A stretch of DNA of 18,181 nt from assembly GCA_023393095.1 (NCBI GenBank), contig JAEWMT010000117.1:1-18181 (forward strand), written 5' to 3'. Under the pieces are notes generated by a model that was not told the origin of the DNA, did not search any database, and worked only from the letters and a program-made list of their open reading frames with translations. Shown piece by piece: positions 7,699 through 15,219 of this stretch. The stretch comes from Bacillota bacterium. GTDB lineage: Bacteria > Bacillota > Clostridia > Lachnospirales > Lachnospiraceae. The translations under genes were made by a program, and so were the position numbers. Positions within the stretch are counted from its first letter, which is position 1, and the number at the start of each line of letters is the position of its first letter.

Positions 7699-8880
7699 TT
7701 ATTTCGTTACCGATTTCATTAATCTAGAATTTATAAATTCTGCTTCCTGTGTAGCATTTTTATCTTTTGGGTAATTTTTCAAATAAGACTTCAGTTTCTT
7801 CTTTGCTATGTCAAAATCACCCAGTTTTTCATAAGCAATAATCTCATTCTTTTTGAATGTTTGTAATGTTTCCGAATGATTAAATTCCATTCCCTTTTTC
7901 AGGAATTTAATGGCCTTTTTATATTCCTGTTGCTTCATTAGGCAGACAGCAAGCTGATTATAGACATTAGGTGTAAGTACTTTTCCCATTTTAATATAAT
8001 TCTCATAATAGTCTACCGCCTTCTTATTGTCCTTTTTGATACGATAGATTTCTCCAATATAATAATATGCTTCACTAAATCCGGCTGATAAACTCTCCTC
8101 TAATTCTTTTACCGCTTTTTCATAATTCTCCTGGTAAAAATGCAGCTTAGCTTGATTGTATTTATCTTCAACGGTCTTCACCTTAATTTTCCCTGCTTCA
8201 GTTAATACATTGTTTGCACCGACTTCATCCCCTTGGCTGAATAACAGTCTATATTTTCCAAAATACCATTCAAAATTATCCGAATCCAGTTTAATTGCTT
8301 TATCATAATCATCCAGACCTTCCTTGTAACTACCAATGCATTGATAACAAAATGCCCTATCGGCATAGGCAAGAGCATTTCTCTTATCCCTGGTAAGAAT
8401 TTTTGTGTATGTATCTATTGCCTCTTGATAGGAACCGATGATTCTTAACGAGCTTCCCTTGTAATACAATATGTCCACATTAAGGTCTGACAATTCATTA
8501 ATATTAAGTGCCTTATCAAATTCTTTCACTGCCTTTTTATATTCCTTCCTATCATAATAAGCAATGCCCGAACCACGTAGCGCTCTCTTGTTATTCTCCT
8601 TAATAATTGACATATCTTTGCTTACATAAACATCCTTAAACTGAGATAGTGCCTCCTTGTATTTTCCCAGTGCTATCAAGGTCATACCATAATCAATATG
8701 ATATTCTGCTCTGTTAGGATTTGCTTTGATTGCTTTATCAAAGCTTTCTGCCGCAGCCTCATATTTACCATGCTTAAAGCTTTTCTTACCTTCTTTATAA
8801 AAATGCTCTGCCGAGCTACAGCCCACAGTAAAGATTGCTATGATGATCAGTACTATTATAGAAAGAAGTTGTTTTCTCAT
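7699..8880 (-). CDS. tetratricopeptide-repeat lipoprotein
   Basis: A 393-residue protein probably anchored on the outer face of the cell membrane, with TPR repeats acting as a protein-binding scaffold. The N-terminus is a lipoprotein signal: MRKQ, a long hydrophobic run, then TVG-C with C21 as the lipidated cysteine (Thr at -3 is acceptable but not typical). From about residue 24 to the end there are roughly ten TPR helix pairs, with the usual spacing of Tyr, Gly/Ala and FDKAI-type helices (such as YEAAAESFDKAIKANP and YDKAIKLD). I chose ATG 8880 over an in-frame start 21 bases upstream because GGAGG lies 6 bases before it and the shorter form starts directly with the signal peptide. Partner and pathway are unknown. 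Its leader abuts a 32-bp tandem repeat array. hflX follows 40 bp downstream. Confidence 0.9.
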   Translation of the reverse strand: MRKQLLSIIVLIIIAIFTVGCSSAEHFYKEGKKSFKHGKYEAAAESFDKAIKANPNRAEYHIDYGMTLIALGKYKEALSQFKDVYVSKDMSIIKENNKRALRGSGIAYYDRKEYKKAVKEFDKALNINELSDLNVDILYYKGSSLRIIGSYQEAIDTYTKILTRDKRNALAYADRAFCYQCIGSYKEGLDDYDKAIKLDSDNFEWYFGKYRLLFSQGDEVGANNVLTEAGKIKVKTVEDKYNQAKLHFYQENYEKAVKELEESLSAGFSEAYYYIGEIYRIKKDNKKAVDYYENYIKMGKVLTPNVYNQLAVCLMKQQEYKKAIKFLKKGMEFNHSETLQTFKKNEIIAYEKLGDFDIAKKKLKSYLKNYPKDKNATQEAEFINSRLMKSVTK

Positions 8881-8895
8881 AAAGTGCCTCCAAAG

Positions 8896-9110
8896 TACCA
8901 TTATAAGGAGCTATTATATTAAATATGTACCTATAATGGGAGCTATCGTGTTATAAATATACCCTTAAAGTAATCTATCATATTATAAATATGCCTATAA
9001 AAACTATTGTACTATTTATATACCGATAAAGTGATTTATCATACAATATATGTGCCTAAAAAGTGACTTATACTACTATATATGTACCCATATCTAATTA
9101 TACATCATAC
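8896..9110. repeat. degenerate tandem repeat, 32-bp period, six copies plus a partial seventh
   Basis: Units begin with TACC or TGCC at 8896, 8928, 8960, 8992, 9021, 9053 and 9085, giving spacings of 32, 32, 32, 29, 32 and 32 bases. Each unit has a TATAAA- or AAAG-like core followed by CTAT/TTAT and an AT-rich end such as TTATAAATATG. Copies differ at many positions, so the array is old or under loose selection. It occupies most of the 347-bp gap between the lipoprotein gene and the acetyltransferase gene. On the minus strand several units contain TATAAT-like hexamers, so it may contribute promoter or operator sites for the lipoprotein gene. No ORF runs through it. Confidence 0.8.
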
Positions 9111-9118
9111 TCCATGAC

Positions 9119-9147
9119 TTGACAATCATATCACTTTCTTTTACTTT
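9119..9147 (+). promoter_or_regulatory. candidate promoter of the GNAT acetyltransferase gene
   Basis: TTGACA at 9119-9124 is a perfect -35. At 17 bases the -10 is TACTTT (9142-9147), a weak match. A TAATAA run just downstream is too far for standard spacing. The position, about 80 bases before the start codon, is reasonable. Confidence 0.45.
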
Positions 9148-9227
9148 TAATAATAAGAGCAAATAAATATTTTTTAAATGTAATTCATCTGAATACTTGA
9201 ATATTGATTTACAAAGGAGAAAAAGAC

Positions 9228-9695
9228 ATGCTACGATTATCGCAAGCAGACTGGACTAATTTTAAAGAATGTATTAATTTATCAGTACTTAAGGAACAGG
9301 AAAGATTTGTTGCAAGTAATCTCTACAGCTTTGCAGAAGCATATATGAATATAACCTATGGAGTATATGAAGTACAACCAATGATAATTTATCATGATGA
9401 TACAATGATTGGTTTTACACTTCTTTATTACAAGAAGCTGAAGGAGGAAAGCTATTATGAAATTCGAAGAATTATGATTGATCAGAATTTTCAGGGACGT
9501 GGTTATGGAAAGAAAGCTTTTGATACAATTATGGAATACATAAAAACTTTTCCCATGGGAATTGCAAAGAAAGCAGTACTTGATTATATGCCCTGTAATG
9601 ATACTGCAAGCCATATTTATCATAATTATGGATTCCGGGATACTGAGGAATTCAACCAGGACGGGGAAGTAAGGACGGTATATATTTTTCCGTAA
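9228..9695 (+). CDS. GNAT-family N-acetyltransferase, possibly polyamine-type
   Basis: A 155-residue single-domain acetyltransferase expected to move acetyl from acetyl-CoA to an amine. The acetyl-CoA pyrophosphate loop (motif A) is visible as IDQNFQGRGYGKKAF at about residues 84-98. A C-terminal Tyr-rich segment (ASHIYHNYGFRDTEEF) matches the motif-B region that often supplies the general acid. The arrangement resembles BltD/PaiA-type spermidine acetyltransferases, but that is a resemblance only and the substrate cannot be read from the sequence. I chose ATG 9228 because AAAGGAG lies 8-9 bases upstream; an in-frame ATG at 9204 has no such site. The gene stands alone on the plus strand between the divergent lipoprotein gene and the convergent hppA, and ends at a hairpin shared with hppA. 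Confidence 0.88.
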   Translation: MLRLSQADWTNFKECINLSVLKEQERFVASNLYSFAEAYMNITYGVYEVQPMIIYHDDTMIGFTLLYYKKLKEESYYEIRRIMIDQNFQGRGYGKKAFDTIMEYIKTFPMGIAKKAVLDYMPCNDTASHIYHNYGFRDTEEFNQDGEVRTVYIFP

Positions 9696-9773
9696 TAGAT
9701 ATTGAACAGAGAATATGCTACGTACACTCTTCATTTTATAGGACGTAATTTCTCTAAACAAAAACATTGGAAC

Positions 9774-9806
9774 AGGGCTGACGCCAAATGATTTAGCGAC
9801 AGCCCT
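9774..9806. terminator. hairpin between convergent acetyltransferase gene and hppA
   Basis: AGGGCTG (9774-9780) pairs with CAGCCCT (9800-9806). After one A-A mismatch the stem continues as CGC/GCG, with an AT-rich loop. It is GC-rich in otherwise AT-rich DNA. On the minus strand a GTTTTTG run comes eight bases later, and on the plus strand only CTATACTATTT follows, so it fits hppA termination better. It probably serves both genes. Confidence 0.65.
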
Positions 9807-9825
9807 ATACTATTTCATAATATGT

Positions 9826-11952
9826 TTAACCGAACAGATTAATGGTTAGGAAAATTGTTGCGGTCAAGGATGCAACCAGTGAGACTACAGTAATCTGAGT
9901 ATTGATCGAGGGACCGGCAGTATCCTTAAATGGATCACCTACGGTATCACCAACGACACCTGATTTATGAGCTGTAGAATTCTTTCCGCCATGATGCCCA
10001 GCTTCTATATACTTCTTTGTATTATCCCAAAGACCACCGGCATTGGACATAAATAATGCAAACAACAGCCCACTGACGATATTACCTGTAATAAATCCCC
10101 CAATAGCCTGAACGCCACCAATAAAGCCTACCACAAGAGTAGCCAGAATTGTCATTAAGCCTGCAGGAATTAATTCTTTTATTGCACCTGTAGTTGCAAT
10201 TTCAATACACTTATCATACTCTGGAACAGCGTCTTCCTTGCCTTCCTTAAGGCCTGGGATTTCCTTGAACTGACGATGAATTTCCGCAACCATACGCTGA
10301 GCATTACGATCAACACCAAGCATCAGCATTGCTGAGAACAGTGCCGGAATTGCAGCTCCTATCAGCAAACCAAAGAATACTACCGGATTAATTACATCAA
10401 AGCCGGTGATATGCTCTAATAATTTACCTCCGCTCTCGACTGTTTTATTGATCTCATCGATACCGGCATTAACTTCACTCATAAATGCTCCTAAAAGTGC
10501 AATTACCGTAAGTCCGGCAGCTCCTATTGCAAAGCCCTTGGTAACAGCCTTAACGGTATTACCCGCACTATCCAGAGAGTCGGTAATTTCAAGTGCTTTA
10601 TCACCCAAATTACCCATTTCAACAAGGCCTCTGGCATTATCTACGATAGGTCCATATGCATCATTCGATATGATCATACCAACGATAGAAAGCATACCTA
10701 CTGCTGCCATAGCGATACCAAACATCGCATATTCTACACTTCCGCCGCCAAGCGGGTAGCAAAGCTTATAAGCTGCAAGAGCCGAGACACCAATTCCGAT
10801 CATGGAAGGAAGAGCGCTCATTAATCCATAAGAAAAACCGGATAAAATCGTAAAAGCCGGACCGGATTCACAGGCTTTCGCAACCTGATGTACCGGACGT
10901 CTCTTATCGTCCGTAAAATAATCACTGGCGAGTCCGATTACAACACCTACCGCAAGTCCAATTGCACTTGCACCCCAGATACGCCATTCGAAACCAAACG
11001 CCCAGGTTGCTACTGCTGTCAAGACACCATATAAAACGGTTGTTACATATGTATTGCTGTTCAATGCTCTGGTAGGGTCGCCGCCCTCCTTCATTCTTGC
11101 TGTCATAACACCGATTATAGAAGCAAACAGACCAATTGCTGCATAGCAGAATACCATTGCCCTGTTGTTTACTCCTTTACCGGCTCCATCCAGTGCTGCT
11201 GCCATAACAAGAGCTGCAGCCATAGAAGCTACGTTGGAGTCAAATAAGTCTGCACCCATACCGGCTACATCACCAACATTATCGCCAACATTATCTGCAA
11301 TAACTGCCGGATTTCTTGGATCATCCTCCGGAATACCAAGCTCGACCTTACCAACTAGGTCAGCGCTGATATCTGCCGTCTTTGTAAAGATACCGCCACC
11401 GGCCTTTGCAAAGAGAGCCATAGAGCTTGCTCCAAAGCTAAAGCCCAGAAGAGCAGTTGTATTATCTGTAATGAGAAGAACTAATGTTACACCAAGCAGA
11501 CTGGAACCAACAACTGCCATACCCATAACTGCACCGCCGCGGAACCCCGACATAAAGGAAGGTTTAATTCCCTTTGTGGCTGATTCAGCCGCCTTAACAT
11601 TGGCTATGGTGGCAATACTAATCCCTATCTTGCCTGCTATTCCTGAAAATACAGTACCAAATAAATAGGAAACAGCCATTAGTATATTATCCAGGATGTC
11701 GCCCTTCCAGATTGGCGATGGAAGGAATATTAATATAACAATTGCTGCCACGGAACAAAAACGAATCAAGGTCTTATACTCTTTTGTAAGAAATGTGTTA
11801 GCTCCATTGCGAATCAACTTACTAACTTCGGCAATCCGTTGATTGGAGGATGGTTGCGAAGCTACCCATTTGTATAGCCAGAACGCTGCCCCAAATGCCA
11901 GAACCGAAATGATAAGTGATGCTATTTGGAAAAACTGTAAATCAAATTTCAT
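9826..11952 (-). CDS. hppA: membrane-bound pyrophosphatase, K+-independent H+-pumping type
   Basis: Couples hydrolysis of pyrophosphate to ion export, about 16 transmembrane helices, building the membrane gradient from biosynthetic waste PPi. The 708 residues match the bacterial family. Pyrophosphate/Mg-binding acid clusters are intact: DDPRNPAVIADNVGDNVGD (210-228), DNARG near 438-442, and WDNTKKYIEAG with GDTVGDPFKDTAGPS near 642-682. The subtype marker reads GNTVKAVTKG, with K468 and T471 in the positions where potassium-dependent enzymes have Ala and Gly/Ala. By established family rules this marks a potassium-independent, proton-pumping enzyme, since known sodium pumps are potassium-dependent. 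The ATG at 11952 follows AAGGAG with 10 bases of spacing. It is transcribed divergently from the decarboxylase beta subunit and lies a few kb from the ATP synthase operon. Confidence 0.97.
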   Translation of the reverse strand: MKFDLQFFQIASLIISVLAFGAAFWLYKWVASQPSSNQRIAEVSKLIRNGANTFLTKEYKTLIRFCSVAAIVILIFLPSPIWKGDILDNILMAVSYLFGTVFSGIAGKIGISIATIANVKAAESATKGIKPSFMSGFRGGAVMGMAVVGSSLLGVTLVLLITDNTTALLGFSFGASSMALFAKAGGGIFTKTADISADLVGKVELGIPEDDPRNPAVIADNVGDNVGDVAGMGADLFDSNVASMAAALVMAAALDGAGKGVNNRAMVFCYAAIGLFASIIGVMTARMKEGGDPTRALNSNTYVTTVLYGVLTAVATWAFGFEWRIWGASAIGLAVGVVIGLASDYFTDDKRRPVHQVAKACESGPAFTILSGFSYGLMSALPSMIGIGVSALAAYKLCYPLGGGSVEYAMFGIAMAAVGMLSIVGMIISNDAYGPIVDNARGLVEMGNLGDKALEITDSLDSAGNTVKAVTKGFAIGAAGLTVIALLGAFMSEVNAGIDEINKTVESGGKLLEHITGFDVINPVVFFGLLIGAAIPALFSAMLMLGVDRNAQRMVAEIHRQFKEIPGLKEGKEDAVPEYDKCIEIATTGAIKELIPAGLMTILATLVVGFIGGVQAIGGFITGNIVSGLLFALFMSNAGGLWDNTKKYIEAGHHGGKNSTAHKSGVVGDTVGDPFKDTAGPSINTQITVVSLVASLTATIFLTINLFG

Positions 11953-12250
11953 TAACGCTCATCTCCTTTTCATTTTTAAGCGAATATCGCTTTGGTTCAA
12001 ATATTATCACTTTTATGTATTTAGCGCAATAGGGAACATATATTTTCAATATTTATGTCAATATGTATGCGTTCAATTATTATTTTTACATATTTTTACG
12101 TTTATTTATACAATTTAACCAATTCAGTATTTTCATTTTATGCATATTGCTATTTTTAGTTTATAGTTTTTAGTTATAATTACCTCATGTAGATTATAAA
12201 CTATTTCTAACTTTTTTATTAAAAAATATGGACAATCTTATCAATCATCA
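11953..12250. other. AT-rich divergent intergenic region, hppA side
   Basis: No gene seen. On the minus strand a small AAGCGA/TCGCTT hairpin (11978-11992) lies in the hppA leader, and TTGACA at 12056-12061 is a possible -35 for hppA, but no good -10 is found at 16-18 bases. TAGTTTATA (12157-12165) and TATAAACTA (12195-12203) form a 9-bp dyad 29 bases apart, possibly a DNA-binding site. Confidence 0.5.
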
Positions 12251-12280
12251 TTGACATGCATAGGCATAATAAGATACAAT
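12251..12280 (+). promoter_or_regulatory. sigma-A-type promoter of the decarboxylase beta-subunit gene
   Basis: TTGACA (12251-12256) and TACAAT (12275-12280) are 18 bases apart. The transcript would start near 12287, leaving a leader of about 130 nt that contains the hairpin at 12333-12367. Confidence 0.75.
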
Positions 12281-12332
12281 AAAACCAATTTCATTTATAT
12301 GCCATATACCATATGATGTCTGTAAAAGATTC

Positions 12333-12367
12333 AATGTACATAATTTTAGTTAACAATTATGTACATT
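12333..12367 (+). promoter_or_regulatory. perfect 13-bp inverted repeat in the leader of the beta-subunit gene
   Basis: AATGTACATAATT (12333-12345) and AATTATGTACATT (12355-12367) are exact reverse complements around a 9-nt loop. A second short pairing (TGTC at 12317 with GACA at 12374) could extend it. The stem ends in a TTTT that overlaps the arm, too short for a good terminator. It could be an operator for a dimeric repressor acting downstream of the promoter, or an mRNA hairpin. It lies 52-86 bases before the start codon. Confidence 0.5.
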
Positions 12368-12418
12368 TTATATGACACCAGGTAATAATGGCTAATTATG
12401 CTAAGGAGGATTTTAATT

Positions 12419-13558
12419 ATGGGTTTTTTAGTGTCAGGTTTGTTGGCAATTACTTGGCAGCAATGTGTGATGTATATTATTGGTGGTTTACTAATTTATT
12501 TAGCAATCGCCAAAGGATTTGAGCCCTCCCTTCTTCTTCCAATGGGATTCGGCGCCATACTTGTTAACATCCCGTTCAGTGGTGTATTAGACCAGGCCGT
12601 ACAGGGTGTCGGTAATACACATGGTATTATTCAATGGTTATTCGAAACAACAATTGACGCTTCAGAAGCTTTACCGATTCTGTTATTCATCGGTATCGGA
12701 GCAATGATCGATTTCGGACCACTTCTTTCCAATCCGAGAATGTTCTTATTCGGTGGTGCTGCACAGTTCGGTATCTTCTTTACAATTTTACTGGCTGCTG
12801 CTTTAGGATTTGACCTGAAAGATGCTGCCTCCATCGGTATCATCGGTGCTGCAGATGGTCCTACCTCCATCTTGGTATCAAAGATTATGCACTCTAATTA
12901 CATGGGCGCAATTGCAGTCGCGGCTTACTCGTATATGGCACTTGTTCCGATTGTGCAACCAGCTGCTGTTAAACTTGTAACCACGAAAAAGGAACGTAGA
13001 ATCCGTATGGAATACAATCCTAGTTCCGTAACCAGAACCACCAGACTTCTCTTCCCGATTATCGTAACAATTATCGCTGGTCTGATTGCTCCTCAGTCCG
13101 TTGCTTTAGTAGGCTTCTTAATGTTTGGTAATCTAATCAGAGAATGCGGTGTTCTCGAAAGTTTATCCGATACCGCTCAGAACAGTCTGGCGAATCTGAT
13201 TACTTTATTACTCGGTATTACTATCGCTTTCAGTATGAAGGCGGGTGATTTTGTTACTTTAAAAACTCTATTGATTATGGCATTGGGCTTAGTTGCATTC
13301 GTAGTCGATTCTATCGGTGGTGTATTATTTGCTAAGTTCCTGAACCTGTTCCTGAAAAAGAAAATCAACCCTATGGTTGGAGCTGCAGGTATTTCCGCAT
13401 TTCCTATGTCAGCCCGTGTAATTCAGAAGATGGGTATCAAAGAAGATCCTACCAACCACCTTTTAATGCATGCGATCAGCGCTAATGTTGCCGGTCAGAT
13501 TGGTTCTGTTGTTGCCGGTGGTGTTGTAATTAATATTGTAAGTCAGATGTTGAAATAA
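12419..13558 (+). CDS. oadB: sodium ion-translocating decarboxylase beta subunit (OadB/GcdB/MmdB type)
   Basis: Membrane subunit that decarboxylates carboxybiotin and exports Na+ in oxaloacetate, glutaconyl-CoA or methylmalonyl-CoA decarboxylases. The substrate cannot be told from this subunit. The 379 residues form about ten hydrophobic segments. Residues aligned with those shown to matter in Klebsiella OadB (numbers from memory) are present: D146 in IIGAADGPTS, Y172, and N317, G321 and S326 in NPMVGAAGISAF. ATG 12419 was chosen over an in-frame ATG at 12398 because AAGGAGG (12403-12409) lies between them, 9 bases before 12419. A 51-residue OadG-like gene follows 30 bp downstream. No carboxyltransferase alpha subunit or biotin carrier is in this window. 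The gene is divergent from hppA. Confidence 0.93.
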   Translation: MGFLVSGLLAITWQQCVMYIIGGLLIYLAIAKGFEPSLLLPMGFGAILVNIPFSGVLDQAVQGVGNTHGIIQWLFETTIDASEALPILLFIGIGAMIDFGPLLSNPRMFLFGGAAQFGIFFTILLAAALGFDLKDAASIGIIGAADGPTSILVSKIMHSNYMGAIAVAAYSYMALVPIVQPAAVKLVTTKKERRIRMEYNPSSVTRTTRLLFPIIVTIIAGLIAPQSVALVGFLMFGNLIRECGVLESLSDTAQNSLANLITLLLGITIAFSMKAGDFVTLKTLLIMALGLVAFVVDSIGGVLFAKFLNLFLKKKINPMVGAAGISAFPMSARVIQKMGIKEDPTNHLLMHAISANVAGQIGSVVAGGVVINIVSQMLK

Positions 13559-13588
13559 TATTGTTTATATCATAGAAAGGAGCAGACA

Positions 13589-13744
13589 ATGCATACAGAG
13601 AATATTTTAAACGCATTAGAAATAATGGGAAAAGGAATGCTCTCCATCTTTGTGGTAATCTTTATCTTAACCTTCATTGTTATCCTGCTTACAAAGGTAA
13701 CTAATTTACCTGCATTTAAGAAAAAAGAGAATAACGAAGAGTAA
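13589..13744 (+). CDS. 51-residue OadG-like (gamma/delta) small membrane subunit
   Basis: Too short for ordinary gene-length cut-offs but well supported. ATG 13589 follows GAAAGGAG with 6 bases of spacing, only 30 bp after the beta-subunit stop, and a terminator follows 21 bp after its own stop. The protein starts MHTENILNALEIMGKGM, has one hydrophobic helix at about residues 17-36 (FVVIFILTFIVILLTK), and ends in a short charged tail (KKKENNEE). This layout, with a Gly-Met pair entering a single N-terminal helix, is that of OadG/GcdD-type subunits, which anchor and stabilise the decarboxylase. Known OadG proteins are longer (about 80 residues or more) with a polar C-terminal region that contacts the alpha subunit; that tail is nearly absent here. 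Gene-order support is stronger than the sequence match. Confidence 0.75.
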   Translation: MHTENILNALEIMGKGMLSIFVVIFILTFIVILLTKVTNLPAFKKKENNEE

Positions 13745-13765
13745 TATAAATTCAAATGATATTAG

Positions 13766-13808
13766 AAACTGCTGTAAAAACCAAATGGTTTTTACAGCAG
13801 TTTTTAAT
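13766..13808. terminator. strong intrinsic terminator, beta/OadG operon (probably bidirectional)
   Basis: A perfect 17-bp stem (13766-13782 with 13787-13803) with an AAAT tetraloop is followed on the plus strand by TTTTT. It closes the plus-strand operon. Read from the other side it also lies downstream of the convergent NlpC/P60 gene, though there the T-run is broken (TTTCTAATAT). Confidence 0.92.
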
Positions 13809-13846
13809 ATCATAATTTTAATATCATAATTTAAATATCATAAATA
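13805..13846. repeat. 14-bp tandem repeat, three copies
   Basis: TAATATCATAATTT occurs at 13805-13818 and exactly again at 13819-13832, then once more with changes at 13833-13846. It directly abuts the terminator in the 200-bp gap between convergent genes. No coding or regulatory role is evident; probably slippage in AT-rich DNA. Confidence 0.6.
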
Positions 13847-13944
13847 TATCAAAATCAGTCTATCATTATTGTATTTAATGTATCTATATTGGTAATCATT
13901 GCAGAAAGCTAAACCCTACTTTTGAATCTCAAACCATATCATTA

Positions 13945-15219
13945 CTAATTAATATAACTGACTGCTTTATATGGTGTTCTGTAATTGTAGCTTGATATTC
14001 TTATACCTGTTGATGGACTACTGGCACTGATTACTCTGCCGCCACCAATATATAATGCAACATGATTAATCCTACCGCCGCTGGTATAGAATACCAAATC
14101 TCCAACCTTAAGATTGCTAAGTGAAACTATTGATCCCCCGGCAGCTTGTGTTCGGGAGGTTCTTGGAATACTGATACCAAAATGAGCAAAAACCGACTGG
14201 GTAAATCCTGAGCAGTCCGTTCCTTTTGTCAGGCTTGTACCACCCCAAACATATGGATTTCCTTGAAACTGAACTGCGTATGAAGCAATTCTGCTTCCAA
14301 GTCCGGAATTTGAAGTATTTGTGTTTGTGTTAGTGTTAGCATTCGTGTTCCCATTCGTGCGAGGACTTGTATGTGTTGTTATATTCTTTGGTCTGGAAGT
14401 TCCGGAGGTAGTTCTATTATTACCTGTTGATGTGGAAGCCTTAGCCTTAGTAGCATCCTCTTCTGCCTGACGCTCTAGTTCTTCTTTCATTGATATAGCT
14501 TCTTCATATTCCATGTTGATTTTTACAAATTCAGAAGCTACATAACCATACTTCTTATTTCCAAGAGATAATTTTATCCAATCATCCGACACCTTAACTA
14601 CTTTAAATTCATCGCCTTCAGGAATTAAAGTCAGTACTTCGGACTTAAGAGAAGCTTTGTCTCTCACCTTTAATGTAGTAGTTGTTACGGTTGCTACTTC
14701 GCTACCAACTGTTTCTGCAAGTTTTGCCGCTTTCTTACCGGTAACAAGAAAATCTGCTTTGATATATCCGTTTACAGAACCGGATGATATCTTGTACCAG
14801 CCCTTCTTCTTTGATAGAACAGTTGCTGCTGAATTATTATATAGCTTACCAAGAATTTTACTATTCTCACTTGCTTTACTTCTAATATTTACATAGTCAG
14901 ATACCTTTGCAAATGCTAAATCTTTTGTTTCTTCATCTGTAAGGTATTGTGTTAATTTCTCATCAGCATTATCCGTAGTATCAAAAAATTCATCCAGAGA
15001 AAGGTTAATACCTGCTACCGATTCTTCTGTTGCGACTATATTATCATTCGTGACTGATTCTTCTGTTACGGCTAAACTATTATTCTTAGCCGATTCTTCA
15101 ATTACTGACTTATTCGTATTGTCAGCCGATACCTGGCTAGCGAAGGCTGATGTCCTTTCTCCTGCAAATGCCATTGAACCAATTAATAAATATGTAGCAA
15201 GCTTACGTACTCTGTTCAT
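13945..15219 (-). CDS. secreted cell-wall hydrolase: signal peptide, two SH3 domains, NlpC/P60 peptidase
   Basis: Likely cuts stem peptides of peptidoglycan outside the cell (gamma-D-glutamyl-diamino acid endopeptidase type). The 424 residues run in this order. A signal peptide occupies about 1-28 (MNRVRKLATYLLIG..., cleavage near AFASQ). A linker follows with three EES-containing segments spaced 13-14 residues apart (41-67). Two bacterial SH3 domains lie at about 103-160 and 174-234, followed by a Glu/Lys-rich helix and a low-complexity Thr/Asn linker (about 262-305, NTNTNTNT). The NlpC/P60 domain spans about 310-424, with the nucleophile C336 in DCSGF and H386 in NHVALYIG. The third catalytic position reads VISAS, so Ser stands where His or Asn is usual. 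ATG 15219 follows GGAGG with 4-5 bases of spacing. A long, foldable leader precedes the gene, and it converges with the OadG-like gene. Confidence 0.94.
   Translation of the reverse strand: MNRVRKLATYLLIGSMAFAGERTSAFASQVSADNTNKSVIEESAKNNSLAVTEESVTNDNIVATEESVAGINLSLDEFFDTTDNADEKLTQYLTDEETKDLAFAKVSDYVNIRSKASENSKILGKLYNNSAATVLSKKKGWYKISSGSVNGYIKADFLVTGKKAAKLAETVGSEVATVTTTTLKVRDKASLKSEVLTLIPEGDEFKVVKVSDDWIKLSLGNKKYGYVASEFVKINMEYEEAISMKEELERQAEEDATKAKASTSTGNNRTTSGTSRPKNITTHTSPRTNGNTNANTNTNTNTSNSGLGSRIASYAVQFQGNPYVWGGTSLTKGTDCSGFTQSVFAHFGISIPRTSRTQAAGGSIVSLSNLKVGDLVFYTSGGRINHVALYIGGGRVISASSPSTGIRISSYNYRTPYKAVSYIN

Noticed and set aside
8896..9110. CRISPR array
   Set aside because: The 32-bp units are contiguous and diverged, with no conserved repeat alternating with unique spacers and no cas genes.
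9282..9767. 161-codon minus-strand frame opposite the acetyltransferase gene
   Set aside because: The plus-strand frame has a GNAT motif and a good ribosome binding site; the opposite frame has a low-complexity translation with no recognisable domain.
11165..11668. 167-codon plus-strand frame opposite hppA
   Set aside because: It is antisense to a highly conserved gene, and its Ala/Pro/Ser-rich translation is what codon mirroring of small-residue membrane helices produces.
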